Shown here: piece after piece, positions 12,011 to 23,500 of the stretch
Layout: every line of letters begins with the position of its first letter
Numbering within the stretch: position 1 is the stretch's first letter
Source: Solenopsis invicta
Taxonomy: Eukaryota > Arthropoda > Insecta > Hymenoptera > Formicidae
Length of the DNA: 64,000 bases
Direction: 5' to 3'
Assembly (NCBI RefSeq): GCF_016802725.1
Contig: NC_052666.1
Span: forward strand, 7,543,001-7,607,000
Notes under the pieces: generated by a model
Seen by the model: the letters and a program-made list of their open reading frames with translations, nothing else
What the model was told of the DNA's origin: nothing
The model's database searches: none
Position numbers and translations under genes: made by a program

Positions 12011-15000
12011 TTACCCCGCGTAGACCGGACAGTCGCAAAGAATGTGGAGACTTGTCTCCTCTTCCTCCCCACAAGCCCTACACTCGGTCGTATCGGAACG
12101 GCCCAGCCTGTGCATGTGGTAATTGAGGGCTCCATGGCCAGTCAGTATTTGCACCACTAGCCTGGCGACCCTTCTGCTCAAGGACCTTATGTACCGGACT
12201 ACTCCCTCACTGGGCGTTTCCCCCAGTAGAGCCCCGGCCTGTCGATACCTGGTCCTCAGCTCATTTTTCCAAAACTCGAGGTGCTCGTTCCGCAGCCAGG
12301 TCTGAAGCCTCTCCCTGCCAAGGTAGAAAGGGACCCCCAGCACCGGTCCCGGCCCGAACACCTCCATTCTTGATGCGGCCCTGGCGAGCCGATCGGCCTC
12401 TTCATTGTCTTCAATCCCCGAGTGACCGGGGACTCAAGTCACGATGACTTCTTTGTCCTTCGCCAGCTCCTCCAGTGCATTTCTGCAGTCGCGAGGTGTA
12501 GATCAGAGCTTCGAGTGCCTTGATGGCAGCTTGACTGTCCGAACATATTCTCACGCGCCCACCTGTCTCCTTCACTTCCAGGGCCAGTTGGGCACATCTC
12601 AGGATCGCCACAATCTCCGGCTGGAAAACCGTGGCGTACCCTTCAAGGAGCAGGCTTTCCGCCACCCTCCTCTGTCGGCAAACAATGCCCGCGCCGGAGC
12701 TCGTACCCGTCTTGGAGCCATCTGTGAACCAGACGACACCGTTCCAGGCCTGAACCGGTGCTCCGGGTTCAATTTCGTCCGCGGGCCCTGTGACCTGCAC
12801 TTTAAAGCACCTGTCCAGGGACCGAACTGCTGGCATCATGTCCTGCCTCATTCTGAAGATGGAGTCGGTCAGCACGCCGCTGGGGAACATAGTATGCGCA
12901 GTCCCCTCCTTCCACTTCAGTTTGCAGGCTAGTCGGTGTGCAGCGATCGTCGCCGCTTCCATCACCACATGGTGAAATGGTTCGATCCCAAGCAAAATGC
13001 CCATGGCTGCCACCGGCGTGGTTCGCATCGCACCCAGGGCCACTCTTAGAATCAGAGCCCTGATGTGCTCGAGCGCCACCACCGCCGCTTTTTTCCGCGC
13101 CGTAGGCCACCACACAACTGCTGCGTAGGTGAGCCTGGGTCGAAGTATAGCAGTGTAGATCCAACAGATAATCTTGGGCTTCAGCCCCCACGTCTGGCCC
13201 ACGATTCTCCTGTACGTCCAGAAGTAGGAGCACAGACCCTTACAGCGGCTTTCAAGGTGCTCCCTCCAGGACAGCTTCTTATCTAGGATCACTCCCAGAT
13301 ATTTCACTGACTCAGGTGGGGCTAGCCTTGTACCTTCAAAGATGGGCCCCTTTATAGTGCCCATTTTATATTTGCGAGTGAAAACAACGAGCCCCGTTTT
13401 CAGCGGATTCACTGACAAACCGGTCTCCCTGCACCACGGCTCTACTATTCCCAGTGCGTTCTGCATGAGCTCCAAGAGAGTCTTGAGAAAGGGTCCTCGC
13501 ACTAGCAGAGCCACGTCGTCAGCGTAGCCCTGCACGAAGAAGCTCCTCTCACTCAGTCCCTCAAGCAGCCCATCCACCACCAGGCACCATAGCAGTGGAG
13601 AGAGTACCCCGCCCTGGGGCCACCCCCTCTCCAGTCATCCCTCGTTGTTCCCGACGAGGCTACAACTGGTCGCCCTAGCATGCCCCTGATCCACTCTACG
13701 AGTTTCTCCGGCACATCCCTGAGCAACGCTTCTTCACACACTACCTGTGCGAGGTGTTGTTAAAAGCAACCTCTATATCTAGGAAGGTGCCCACCGAATA
13801 GCCGCCCCTCTACAGTTGCCCCTCAATAAACGACACAGTCTCATGAAGAGCCGTCTCCGTGGAGTAGCCCATGCGGTACGCGTGCTGCGCGCAGTGCAAG
13901 GGACGTCGCAGGAGAAGAACGTCCCTTACATACGCGTCGACCAGTTTCTCCAGAGTCTTCAGGAGAAACGAAGTCAGACTCATCGGTCTGAAGTCTTTAG
14001 CAGAGGAGTAGCTCACTCTTCCCGCTTTTGGGATGAATACCACTCTTGCTAGTTTCCATGCGCTAGGCGTATGGCCCAGAGCCAAACATGCCCTCAAAGT
14101 CCTTGTCAGAGGTCCCACGACCAGCTCCAGCCCCTCCTGTAGAAGAGCCGGAAATACTTGATCGGGTCCCGCCGACTTAAAGGGTTTGAAGGTGTTTATC
14201 GCCCATCTCACTTTTCCGGGCTTGACAATGCTGGCCGCTAATCCCCAGTCCGCCTTGCGAGCCCTGCGCGAGCCCGCCGCATCATGGGCGAACAGTTCAC
14301 CATGCTCTCTGCGAAAGCCCGGAAAACTGGCCTCCACCAGGTGCTCCAGATATCGCTTCCCGGCACCATTGTCCCATCAGGGAGACTAATGGAGTCCAGG
14401 ACGGAGTCTGGGTTTCTGGCTAGGATCCTGAATAGTCTTGCGGTCTCGGGCACGCCCTCTACTGACTCGCAGAACTCTCTCCAGCTCTTTTTCTTTGCCC
14501 TTACCACGGAGTCTCTGTAGTCTTTCTGGGCCCTTCTGTGAAGTTCCCAGTCCGACTGGCGGCCCGTGCTCCTGGCCCTATTCCAGGCCCTCCGAGCCGC
14601 ACTTCTGAGCTCCTGCAGCTTGGGATTCCACCAGGAGTTGCCCCTGGAGTTCTTAACCGCCCTTTCTGGGCAGTTCCTTTCGTAGCTCTCTACCAGAGCC
14701 CTCTGCAGATGATTCACGCAGAGCTCCAGTTCCTCCGCAGTCCCGTGCCTCCTTGGGAAGCCCTCGAGATGGCATTTCAAGTCCACCGATAGGAGTCCCA
14801 ATCAGTCCTTCTGGGGTCCCTAAACGTCGTCACTTCACCTCTGGCCCAGGCCAGCTTGAAGTTGATTTGCCTATGGTCTGACAGTGAGGGATCGCGCGAG
14901 ACCCTCCATCCGACCACGTCCCTCGATATACACCTAGAACAGACAGTAAGATCGAGAACCTCTCTCCTCACCGCCGTGCAAAATGTGGGCTCGTTACCTC

Positions 15001-15515
15001 TGTTGAGAATCTCCAGGTCCGTCGACGCTAGAAATTCCAACAGCCTCCTACCTCTATCGTTGATATCCGTGCTACCCCAGACCGTGTGGTGCGAGTTAGC
15101 ATCGCAACCCACTATCAGGGGAAGCCGCTCACTCTGGCAGTACTCTACCAGTCTAGTCACCGGTTCCGGCGGCGGTGGGGCCCCCCTCGTCATGGGGAAA
15201 ATACGCGGAGCACACCACCACCCTCCTCCTGCTTCCCAAGGCGTCGGCGACATCGAGCTCGACCGCTACTACATCTCTGGAACATAAATGCGGGATTAGT
15301 CGAGCGTCAACGCCCTTCACCGTTGTGCAGGCTCTGGGCTTTTTAGCTGTTGGAGGCTTAAATAACCTCCCGCATGCTGCCACGCCACTGATACGGCCCC
15401 GGACGAGCCAAGGCTCTTGTATCAGTGAAATGGCTGTGTGCACCGCAGCTTGTTTCCTCGACAGAATCGCCGAGGCCCCTTTGCTGTGGTGCAAGGTAAT
15501 TTGAGTAAAGGTCAC
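12011..15515 (-). pseudogene. Non-LTR ORF2 (EN-RT-RNase H), copy 1
   Basis: ORF2 begins shortly after ORF1 ends, with a GTG-initiated frame or an upstream start. Order: apurinic-like endonuclease (IQEPWL; GCDANSHHTVWG; SDHRQINF), reverse transcriptase (AGPDQVFPALL; KAGRVSYSSAKDFRPMSL; GYADDVALLV with the catalytic Asp pair near 13520), RNase H (VWFTDGSKTG; CSDSQAAIKAL) and a CRACG...H...C motif at the end. The protein would copy the element RNA at a nicked chromosomal site. The frame is broken several times (near 15200, 14790, 14300, 13750, 12470 and 12400), so the copy is inactive. Confidence 0.85.
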
Positions 15516-15532
15516 CCCGGGACGATCGAACT

Positions 15533-16529
15533 TTACGATTCGTCCATGGGGGGCTCCTTCTCGCCCTCCCTATCCCCACCTTGAGCCCCGCTCTCCTTGA
15601 AGGTGACCTGGTCGACCCCGAGGTAGGGCTTGAAGTCCAGCGCCTTCAGCTTGAAGACGCTGGACTCTGGAATCCTGAGAACCAGGTTCCAACCATCCCT
15701 GGTAGCCCCTACGTTCTCAGCCATAATCTTCCAGCTCCCGGTGCTGAGCCCAGGATTCTGCCTCTCCAACCGCTCCAGGACCGCGGCCGGTTCATCGGCA
15801 GCCCCCGGGACCCAGATCACGGCCCTGTGCTGCCTTTGAAGCACCTCCGGGCCCACCACCCTGAGCTTGGCGTTTTCCCAGGGAGAGATGTTCCCCATCT
15901 GCTGAGCGAGCCAGATTAGGGGCGCCTCATCCCTGCCTAAAACTACCGCGGCCCCTCCCCTAAGGTAGGTACAACGGAAGCATGGAATGGGTCCTTCCCG
16001 GATCCCACTGATTGCCCTGCTGACGTCCAGCTTTAGGAGAGCCAGCCGCTCAACGGTGATTTCCTCCTCGGGATAACCCTCGGGGATAATAACCCTTGTT
16101 AAAGGGTCCACCCCCTCGGCATAGGTCCCACTGCGTTGAGCCCTATGCTTCTTAGCGGGTCCTTCCCCCCGCCTCTCTCTCGGCGTTGCTACCGGGGGGG
16201 TCACGGTGCCCGAGGAGGTCCCACACTTAGACCTTTCTCGTTCCCGTTTAGCCCTCCTTTTCTCCACACCAGAGCGGTTCCTCTTGCCAAGAGGGCCCGC
16301 CTCTGGCGCGGAGTTTTCCTCTGAGACGATGGCAGTGGTGCCTCCGGAGCCCGGGCGAGCCCCATCCGCACCCACCGCCCTCTCCTGAGAGCCAGAGCCG
16401 ACGGCGGTGGCGCCTTCAGAGCCCAGGTGAGCCCAGTCCGCAGCCCCCTCCGCCGCCTCCGCACTGGAGGTCCCGCGCTGCGAGCCCTCCATCTTCTCTA
16501 CAACGTCTTTAAGGTACTTTAGAGTTGCC
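15533..16529 (-). CDS. Non-LTR ORF1 (Gag-like), copy 1
   Basis: Open frame starting MATLKYLKDVVEK; an ATG-like start further upstream is possible. The N-terminal half is rich in Ala, Gly and Ser, followed by a basic stretch (KRNRSGVEKRRAKRERERSK) likely to bind nucleic acid or enter the nucleus. The C-terminal half is a compact domain (VIIPEGYPEEEITVERLALL ... WKIMAENVG) resembling the DUF4780 domain of some insect ORF1 proteins. No CCHC zinc knuckle is visible, unlike many I/R1-group ORF1 proteins. The frame is intact in this copy, so ORF1 has decayed less than ORF2. The expected role is packaging of the element RNA. Confidence 0.75.
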
Positions 16530-17840
16530 ATTTTGGTCCCACGAGTACCTAGGGAAATAACGGTCTGCCCACACAGAGCCCCGGATGCGTGGGTAAAGCT
16601 ACTTACTCTGGGGTGTCGCCTGATGCCCCAGAGGCATCGTTCAAGACACTGCTCCCTCAGTGCCACGCAGCCGTCGCCACGATAGCTTACAGCTTGGCTT
16701 AGGGAGCTGGTCCGCGGTCACGGCCTTCCTGACCCCACGCAGGGTTTTACACCTGGGAGACCAGTTATAACCGCCACTAACCGGGGGTACCCCAGACCCA
16801 CGCAGGATTTCATCCCTGGGGGACCCGGGCCCCTCCGGCCGTTCTCCTATCCGCCACCCGGAGACGCGCCCGGTAGGTAGCTCAACCCCCGGGTGGCATG
16901 ACAATTACTTTTTGATAAAATAAAATCGAATATCTCAGTTTTAGTTGCTTGATATGAAAAAAGCATTGCTAATTGATATCTTATATCAAATGACATGAAA
17001 TAATTATTGGATGTCAATGAAATTACATGTTTTTCTCGACAAGAATAACACGTTACAGATTGTCTTGTAAAATTATTTCTTGAAGTCGAATACATAATTT
17101 TCATATGACACTTGTCGCAGAAATAGTGATAAATTATTTTGTCGTCTGGTGGATCAAATGCTTTACCTAAAGTATACTTGGAAATATTAATTTTTTCGAA
17201 TTTTGGCCCGGCAAATAATTTTATCATGTTTATAAGCGCAGATTTTCCAACATCTGATAGCCTAAATCGAAGTGAAAATGCAATTACTAATGTTATTACG
17301 TCTCGTATAGTCAACTTAGACTCTGAAAATAACACGATATCGTTGAATGCGACCTCGTCTTCTTCACTTGTTTCCTCTTCGATATGTTCATAGTTGTCAT
17401 CGTTTTTGATAGTATAATTATCCTCTTCATCATTATTTATTTCATTTTCATTGTCAATGCAATCCATGTCACTGAGATGTATCGTCGTTGTTAACTATGT
17501 CGTCATTATCTTTATTTCTTGCTGCCATTGCCATCAATGGAGAATATCGCATGGTACTATTATTCGCAATATTAGATGTACTGCAATCCTCAAGTTGTTT
17601 GGCAGTGTTGTTGCAACCGTCTTTAGTATTATGTATTTGATGGACTCCAGTATTACCTAAATCATAAAAATTATAGAATTTTCAAAACCATAATGTAGAA
17701 TAAACCCTGTTAAAAATAAAGCGATTGTTACAAATAGATTTTTATTTTACATCTTTATATCTATTGAGCATAAAAAATAAAAAACAAATAAAATCGTAAA
17801 ACAAATAAAATCATATTAATGCATAATGTCTTGTGTATAG

Positions 17841-17844
<4 letters not shown>

Positions 17845-17903
<59 letters not shown>

Positions 17904-17910
17904 TATATAT
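17845..17910. repeat. (TA)n microsatellite
   Basis: About 30 TA units with a single break, inside the first intron of the CMC transposase gene. Confidence 0.95.
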
Positions 17911-18107
17911 GGCATTTACTCACCATCAGTACAATGTCGAGCTATACCAAGAGCTTCCCATATTGCTGATGTGCGTGAAGATACATTATACTTGTATGAT
18001 TTTTTATAGTTTTTGTATAAACCTATTTTATACCGTTTTATCTTTTTACGATTTTCCTGGCATGTTTGTTGGATATCGTCGTCACTTGTATTTGATGTAC
18101 TTTCCAT

Positions 18108-19597
18108 TGTCTGTGATAATAAAAGATGTCTGTGGTTATAAAAGATTTAATTTAGTATTGTATATGCAGCCTGTATAACTTTTTTAGCATAACATATAAC
18201 GTACAACTTATTTTTGACACTTACCTGATCTTATAAAAGTGGTGTATACAAACAATATTGCTCGTGTAATAATAATCCGATATTTCAAGTACACCGATCT
18301 TTAATCCTTAATCGTGGTTTCCTGATTTCCGCTTTCAATTGAAAGCAATAGAATAACTTTTAATAGCTCCCATACAAGCCTACAGTGTAGAATGCAATTT
18401 TAATAACCCAATCATATGGGAACCTCACTTACTTATTACATCATAAAGATTCTGATTTATATTCAAAATAACTGATCACGTAAAACTCTTCATCATAAAA
18501 CGTTATGATATTAGGATCTAGAATGAGTTCACTGAAATGTAGAAAGTGTTCAATATCTTCGTATAATGTTTAAATACTTAAATATTTAACAATTCTTATC
18601 CAGTTTGAATATCTATTCAGATTACTTATCTATTATATGTATTCCAGCATTCGCAAATTGCTTATGCAACAAGAATCCCTTTACTAACTTTAACATATTA
18701 TCTATGTTGGTACGAGTTTAAATACAAGAAATAATACTTTGAATATAAAAGATATACAAAAGGATCCACTCAAAAACTTTAGTAACATTTTACCAATAAC
18801 GACAAAATATAATAGTGTTTCTACACTAGGTACTCTTATTTTATATAGATTAATGCCAAGATGAAAAAGATGCTCACCCTTGATTCCAAATTCCGGTGTA
18901 TGAGTCTGAAATCTGGGAAATTATTTGGGATGTGTCTTATTCTCCGTTAAATTTTACATAAGGCTTAAGGATTTTTTATGACCGGATAAAATTCCGACGT
19001 ATGTTTGCGGACTAGTACTATAAGATAGCCGCCGTCAAAATTAAAAATTGCCTCTTACTACGTACGGGGCCGAGAAATCTCTACTGTTCCAGTCAGCCTC
19101 GTCTTGACAAAAGCTGTTTCTTGATGTTACTTTTTCAAATACCAGTGATTGATTATAACTGCATTAGCTCAACAGCTTTACTGTACAAAACCAACGTACG
19201 TGTATGTATGTATATTGATCTTTACACTCTCTAACCTTTATTTTTACACAACAGCCATATTCAGCCATACTAGCCGCTATGCGTGCGCAGTAGCTATTTC
19301 GCTCTGCTTCTCTCTGATTCGGTGCTCGAATTGCGACTAGTTGCGACAAGCGATCGAGCATGCACGGCCTTGTACCAGCAAGCACGGCACTCGGCGATTA
19401 GCCATTTCCACACTGTTCCACACTTCCACTTCCACCATCACACACCATCACACACCGTTATTTCACTGCGTGATACTGAGCCGATGCCGGTACAGCGACA
19501 GAAGCATAACAGCGTAGACAAATTTCTGATTCTGAAGTAGAATAATCTGAAATCGTATCGTTTAATGTTAATCTCGCGATACCCGGTTGTTACAATA
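18108..19597. other. Non-coding AT-rich DNA with a GC-richer patch
   Basis: No gene recognised. About 19270-19450 is GC-richer, with TTCCAC/CACACCATCA short repeats. It could be promoter or 5' leader of the multi-exon gene that begins at 20545, but I see no decisive signal. Confidence 0.4.
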
Positions 19598-20493
19598 CGA
19601 AGTGTGTTCAAAAAGTAACGGGAATTTTTAAATTTCGCGGGTTTGGAGAGTCCGACAGTCAAAATTTTTTTTTGTTTATGTTGGTATACATGCCCCTGAA
19701 GTATGCTGAAATGTTGAGCTGTATTCATTGTTTATTTGTCTGTGGCAGCCGCTAAGATTACACGTTTTTTTATGAGCTCGGCGATTTTCGTTTATGAAAA
19801 AAAATGGATCAAAGAATTTGTATCAAATTTTGCGTAAAAAATAACATAAAGTGTAACAAAGTGTGTGAAATGTTAACAAAGACCTATGGTGAGTCTGCTA
19901 TGAGTAAAACAAGAGTTTACGAGTGGTATAATCGTTTCCAAGATGGCCGTGAAGACGTTGAAGATGACGAACGCCAAGGACGCCCCAGCACATCAAGAAC
20001 CGATGAAAACGTCGAAAAAGTGAAAGAAATGGTTATGAACAATCGCCGAATCACAATCAGAGAAGTTGCTGAAAAAAACGCCCGAATTTATGGAAAAACA
20101 ATTCATGGCTTTTGCACCACGATAATGCACCTGCTCACACTTCATTGCTTGTTCGTGAATTTTTGGCCAAAAACAATACTGTAATGATGCCCTAGCCTCC
20201 ATATTCGCCAGACATGGCTCCGTGTGACTTTTTCCTATTTCCAAAAATAAAGAGAACCTTAAAGGGCCGTCGTTTTACAAGCATAGATGACATTAAAAGC
20301 GCATCGCTGAAAGAGCTAAAGGCCATCCCAAAGATCGAGTTTGAGAAGTGTTTTGGGGATTGGAAGAAGCGCTGGCATAAGTGCATAATATCTAATGGTG
20401 ACTATTTTGAAGGCGACAACATTAATGTAGACGAATAAATAAATATTTTTTTTCAAAAAACGAAAATTCCCGGTATTTTTTGAACACACCTCG
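19598..20493 (+). mobile_element. Deletion-derivative mariner, second copy
   Basis: 896 bp with inverted ends CGAAGTGTGTTCAAAAAGTA and TTTTTTGAACACACCTCG, flanked by TA (19596-19597 and 20494-20495). It carries the same internally deleted transposase as the element at 9758-11046 but has no LTR insertion. It lies about 50 bp upstream of the first coding exon of the BEN-type gene. Confidence 0.9.
19804..20438 (+). pseudogene. mariner transposase with internal deletion
   Basis: The N-terminus (MDQRICIKFCVKNNIK ... SKTRVYEWYNRFQDG) is the helix-turn-helix DNA-binding part. After IREVAEKN the sequence jumps to another frame and continues with LLHHDNAPAHTSLLVREF and PYSPDMAPCDFFLFPKIKR, keeping the second and third catalytic Asp with 34 residues between them. 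The first catalytic Asp and roughly a third of the gene are missing. A TAG replaces the expected codon before PPYSPD. It cannot encode an active enzyme; movement would need a transposase supplied in trans. Confidence 0.88.
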
Positions 20494-20544
20494 TACGTAC
20501 ATAAAGTTTCCGTTGTGAGGTTGAATTTTTTTGTAATCAAAGAA

Positions 20545-23500
20545 ATGTATGCGTATGTGAAACTCCTTGAAGGTCCCAACAGAGGGAAAAAAATAATTAT
20601 GCATACTTCAGAAATCAAAAATTTTTCAAAAAACACACATAAGAACAATATCAAATATCATGTGGAGGTGAACAGAAAATTGTGCTCAGGAATAATTATG
20701 TTATTAGAAGGTACGTAATGCATACTTATATAATATTTTGTTTCTATGATATATATGTTACGGGCAAAGTCCGTACAGCGGACAGTGTCAACATTGCCCG
20801 GACAATGTCCGGGCAGTGTCGACATTGCCCGGACAATGTCAACACTGTCCACTGTGCAGAATTTGCTCGTAACATATACACAGAGAATATTTCAAAGAAT
20901 TCGCTCATAAAAAAAACACTCTATATATATTATCGATACTATAAGATAGGTTTAATAAAGAGGTATATTATTTATACATATTTTTGAAAAGAATAAAATT
21001 ATTCGTTTCAAAAATATGTAGAAAAAAATAACAGACTTTTTATTAAACTCGTGACATAATATTAGTAGTATATCACAAGATACCACAAAACTTGCAACAT
21101 TAGTCTTTTTTAATTACCGCAAACAAATATTAAACGTGTGATTTATTATTTTACAGACTCGAAAAATGATATTATAAAGCGACTGAAAAGTTTGAAAAGG
21201 GTGTCTAGTATTCCGGAACGCTTGATGATAACAGCATCAAGTGGTGGCACATCGTCTGATGAAATCATTGATGATTCACTGAATAGTAAGGCATCTTCGA
21301 AAAATACACAAGAAAAGAATTCCGTAAGTTAATATTTTTTTGCTCAAATTGTATAATGCACAATATTTTATTACATAAATAATAATAATCAGATTTGTTG
21401 ATAATATATCTTATATACATTTATATACATCTTATACACTGACATTCATGTTTCAGGATTTGGAAAAAATATTAACAGCAAAACTGGATAAGTTGACGCA
21501 GTCTACAATGAAAGATGTCGATGAAAATGTTAATGAACAGGTATGACGTAAAATGTTTGCAATACAAATTTTAGGTACATATATTTCAAAATTTTCATCA
21601 AAATGTTGTTATAATTAACATGATGTTACTTAATTATTTCTTTTATGCTTCTTATAAGTAATTAAATTATAGTTAATGTTTTTTGTATTACAATCTTTTG
21701 GTTTATTGGTAGATTCTTTAAATGAAAGTTATTTGATTTATTCTGTATTACTTCGGACACTGTGCTTTGTATTAACTTCCAATTACGATGTTTTTATGAC
21801 ATCTCTTATTCTAAATTTGTAAAATTCTTTTCTTAATTATAAAATCTATTCTATATATGATAAAAACCTATTCTATAAATAATTTTTTCAATACTCTTTA
21901 TTTCTTAGTAAAGAAACAAATGATATTAATGTTACAAATACAAATAAAATGTATGTACCTAAATAAGTATTTGAATAAATATGTATTAATTAATATTGTC
22001 AGCAATAACATAGAACTTTATAACTTTATAAAAAAGAAAAATTAACTTCATTTTTTGTTTTATTTTTTATTTCTGAAAAGTGTATTTCTGAAAACTCAAT
22101 GTTCTTTTCATTACTTTTTGTTTTATAATTGTTTTAGTTTTTTTGATAGGCACACATTTTTGATTTCAGGAAGTCATTTTACTTTCTTGTCTTGTTTCAG
22201 TTTCATGTATTTTTTCTCTCGTCTTTTTTTTATTACTTTGTTTTTAATTGTAATTAATGTATTGACCTTAATCTGTTCAATTTTTTAAAGATTTATGATA
22301 ACTTTTACATTAAAATCATACAAAATTGAGTATCAAAAATGTATAATATTTTGCTATCAATATTTCAACTATATAAATATTTTGTATAATTTGAATTGGA
22401 AATTGATTGCAGCAATCTCAGTTTATAAGTCCCAACAAGAAGAGAGAGCATATTAATGTACGACGCAAAGCTGACAGAGCAAATTGAGTGGTTCGGATTG
22501 CTGGGAATGTGAAAAGGTAATATTAAAATATTATTATACAATATATATATATACACGTAAAGCAAATATTTCTATATGAACAAATATTAATTTTTCTGAT
22601 TCTGCATGCGATTTTTTAGTATTACAAGAATTTGTCGCTGTCAAAAGACGAACTGCAGAAGAGAAAAAATAAATGCTCACGACATCGACGAAAGTACGAA
22701 AGGCCAATAACACCAGAAGGTATATTTATAACGTGTTTCTCATCATTTTTCTGATCATATCTGTGACATGTAAAATATAATATAATCTTTTTACTGAAAA
22801 GGATTTTGGAATCCCGAATTTCCTGACACACAGTCGTCGGAACCAGTTGGAAAATGTATAGAACCAGTACTAGAAAAAGGTTGCAGTAATTCGAAGGTAT
22901 TCTATACATTTTAAGTATATTACAAATAAATCATTGAAACTTACATTATAACAGTATTTATCGTTATAACGATAACTACAATTCATTTTTGCATGTTCAG
23001 ATAAACAATAATATCTGAAATAAGCATGAAAGCAAAAATGTAGTTTTCAATATTTATAATTTATTACGAAAATTATTATTGAACATGTTTAACTGAAATA
23101 TATGTTATGTAACCCTTTTAGATTTTTCAACCTGAAGAATGCTTCATATTCGATCTCAATCATTCAGAGGTTTGTTTAATTTCTGCTATTAGATCTTAGA
23201 ACTAATAAATTAATAAATGTATTATAATTTTAATATGTACGTATTTGTGTAGAGCAATCAATCGGGAGGATGCAATAATGAAAAGGAGGTACGTTGTTTG
23301 GTATTTAATTCTTTGATAATTAAAGTAAATATTAAAAACTGAAATTTATTCTGTTTTATGTGACTTTTAGATTACAAATGAAGAACACGACCCATTACAA
23401 GTGAGTGATTCGAAAATATATTAAAAATTTCTTTGTGCATTATTGTGCATTATTGAATAAAAATTCATATCATATTGTACCCTGTTAGACTTCTACATGT

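Larger units (their letters stand above)
11799..16893 (-). mobile_element. Non-LTR retrotransposon, copy 1
   Basis: 5.1-kb element with 5' end CCCGGGGGTTGAGC (at 16893), two ORFs and an (ATT)n tail at 11799-11820. A 14-bp target duplication TGGCATGACAATTA flanks it (11785-11798 and 16894-16907). The layout of ORF1, then endonuclease, reverse transcriptase, RNase H and a C-terminal cysteine motif places it in the I/R1-like group; the exact clade is not determined. It is full length, inserted in the CMC transposase gene, and closely resembles copy 2 at 23.8-28.95 kb in the opposite orientation. Confidence 0.88.
8737..18107 (-). pseudogene. CMC (CACTA/EnSpm-like) transposase, split by insertions
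   Basis: Minus-strand transposase. Exon 1 (17924-18107) is basic and has a clean GTGAGT donor. Exon 2 starts near 17655 with a one-base frameshift near 17475, then has an acidic N-terminus and a CxxC...CxxC finger (CDKCHMK, CYSCREK). The frame stops at the non-LTR insertion (11799-16893) and resumes at 11784 with the core: NYSTDGAP (first acidic residue), SVDSVCRPIMQN with an FNGRYGCSWCYHPG finger, and EYMHGIL. After a mariner at 9758-11046 it resumes at 9755 with IKPTQDIHKLP, WLLYYSLP, FNVHALLHI and FPFES, ending near 8750. An in-frame stop lies near 11718 and there is a frameshift near 9140. Family members excise and insert DNA in the nucleus; this copy is dead. Terminal repeats were not identified. 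Confidence 0.8.

Noticed and set aside
22485..22487. TGA as a possible selenocysteine or readthrough codon in exon 4
   Set aside because: A one-base shift restores both the CWEC motif and the exon phase, so a simple frameshift explains it better.
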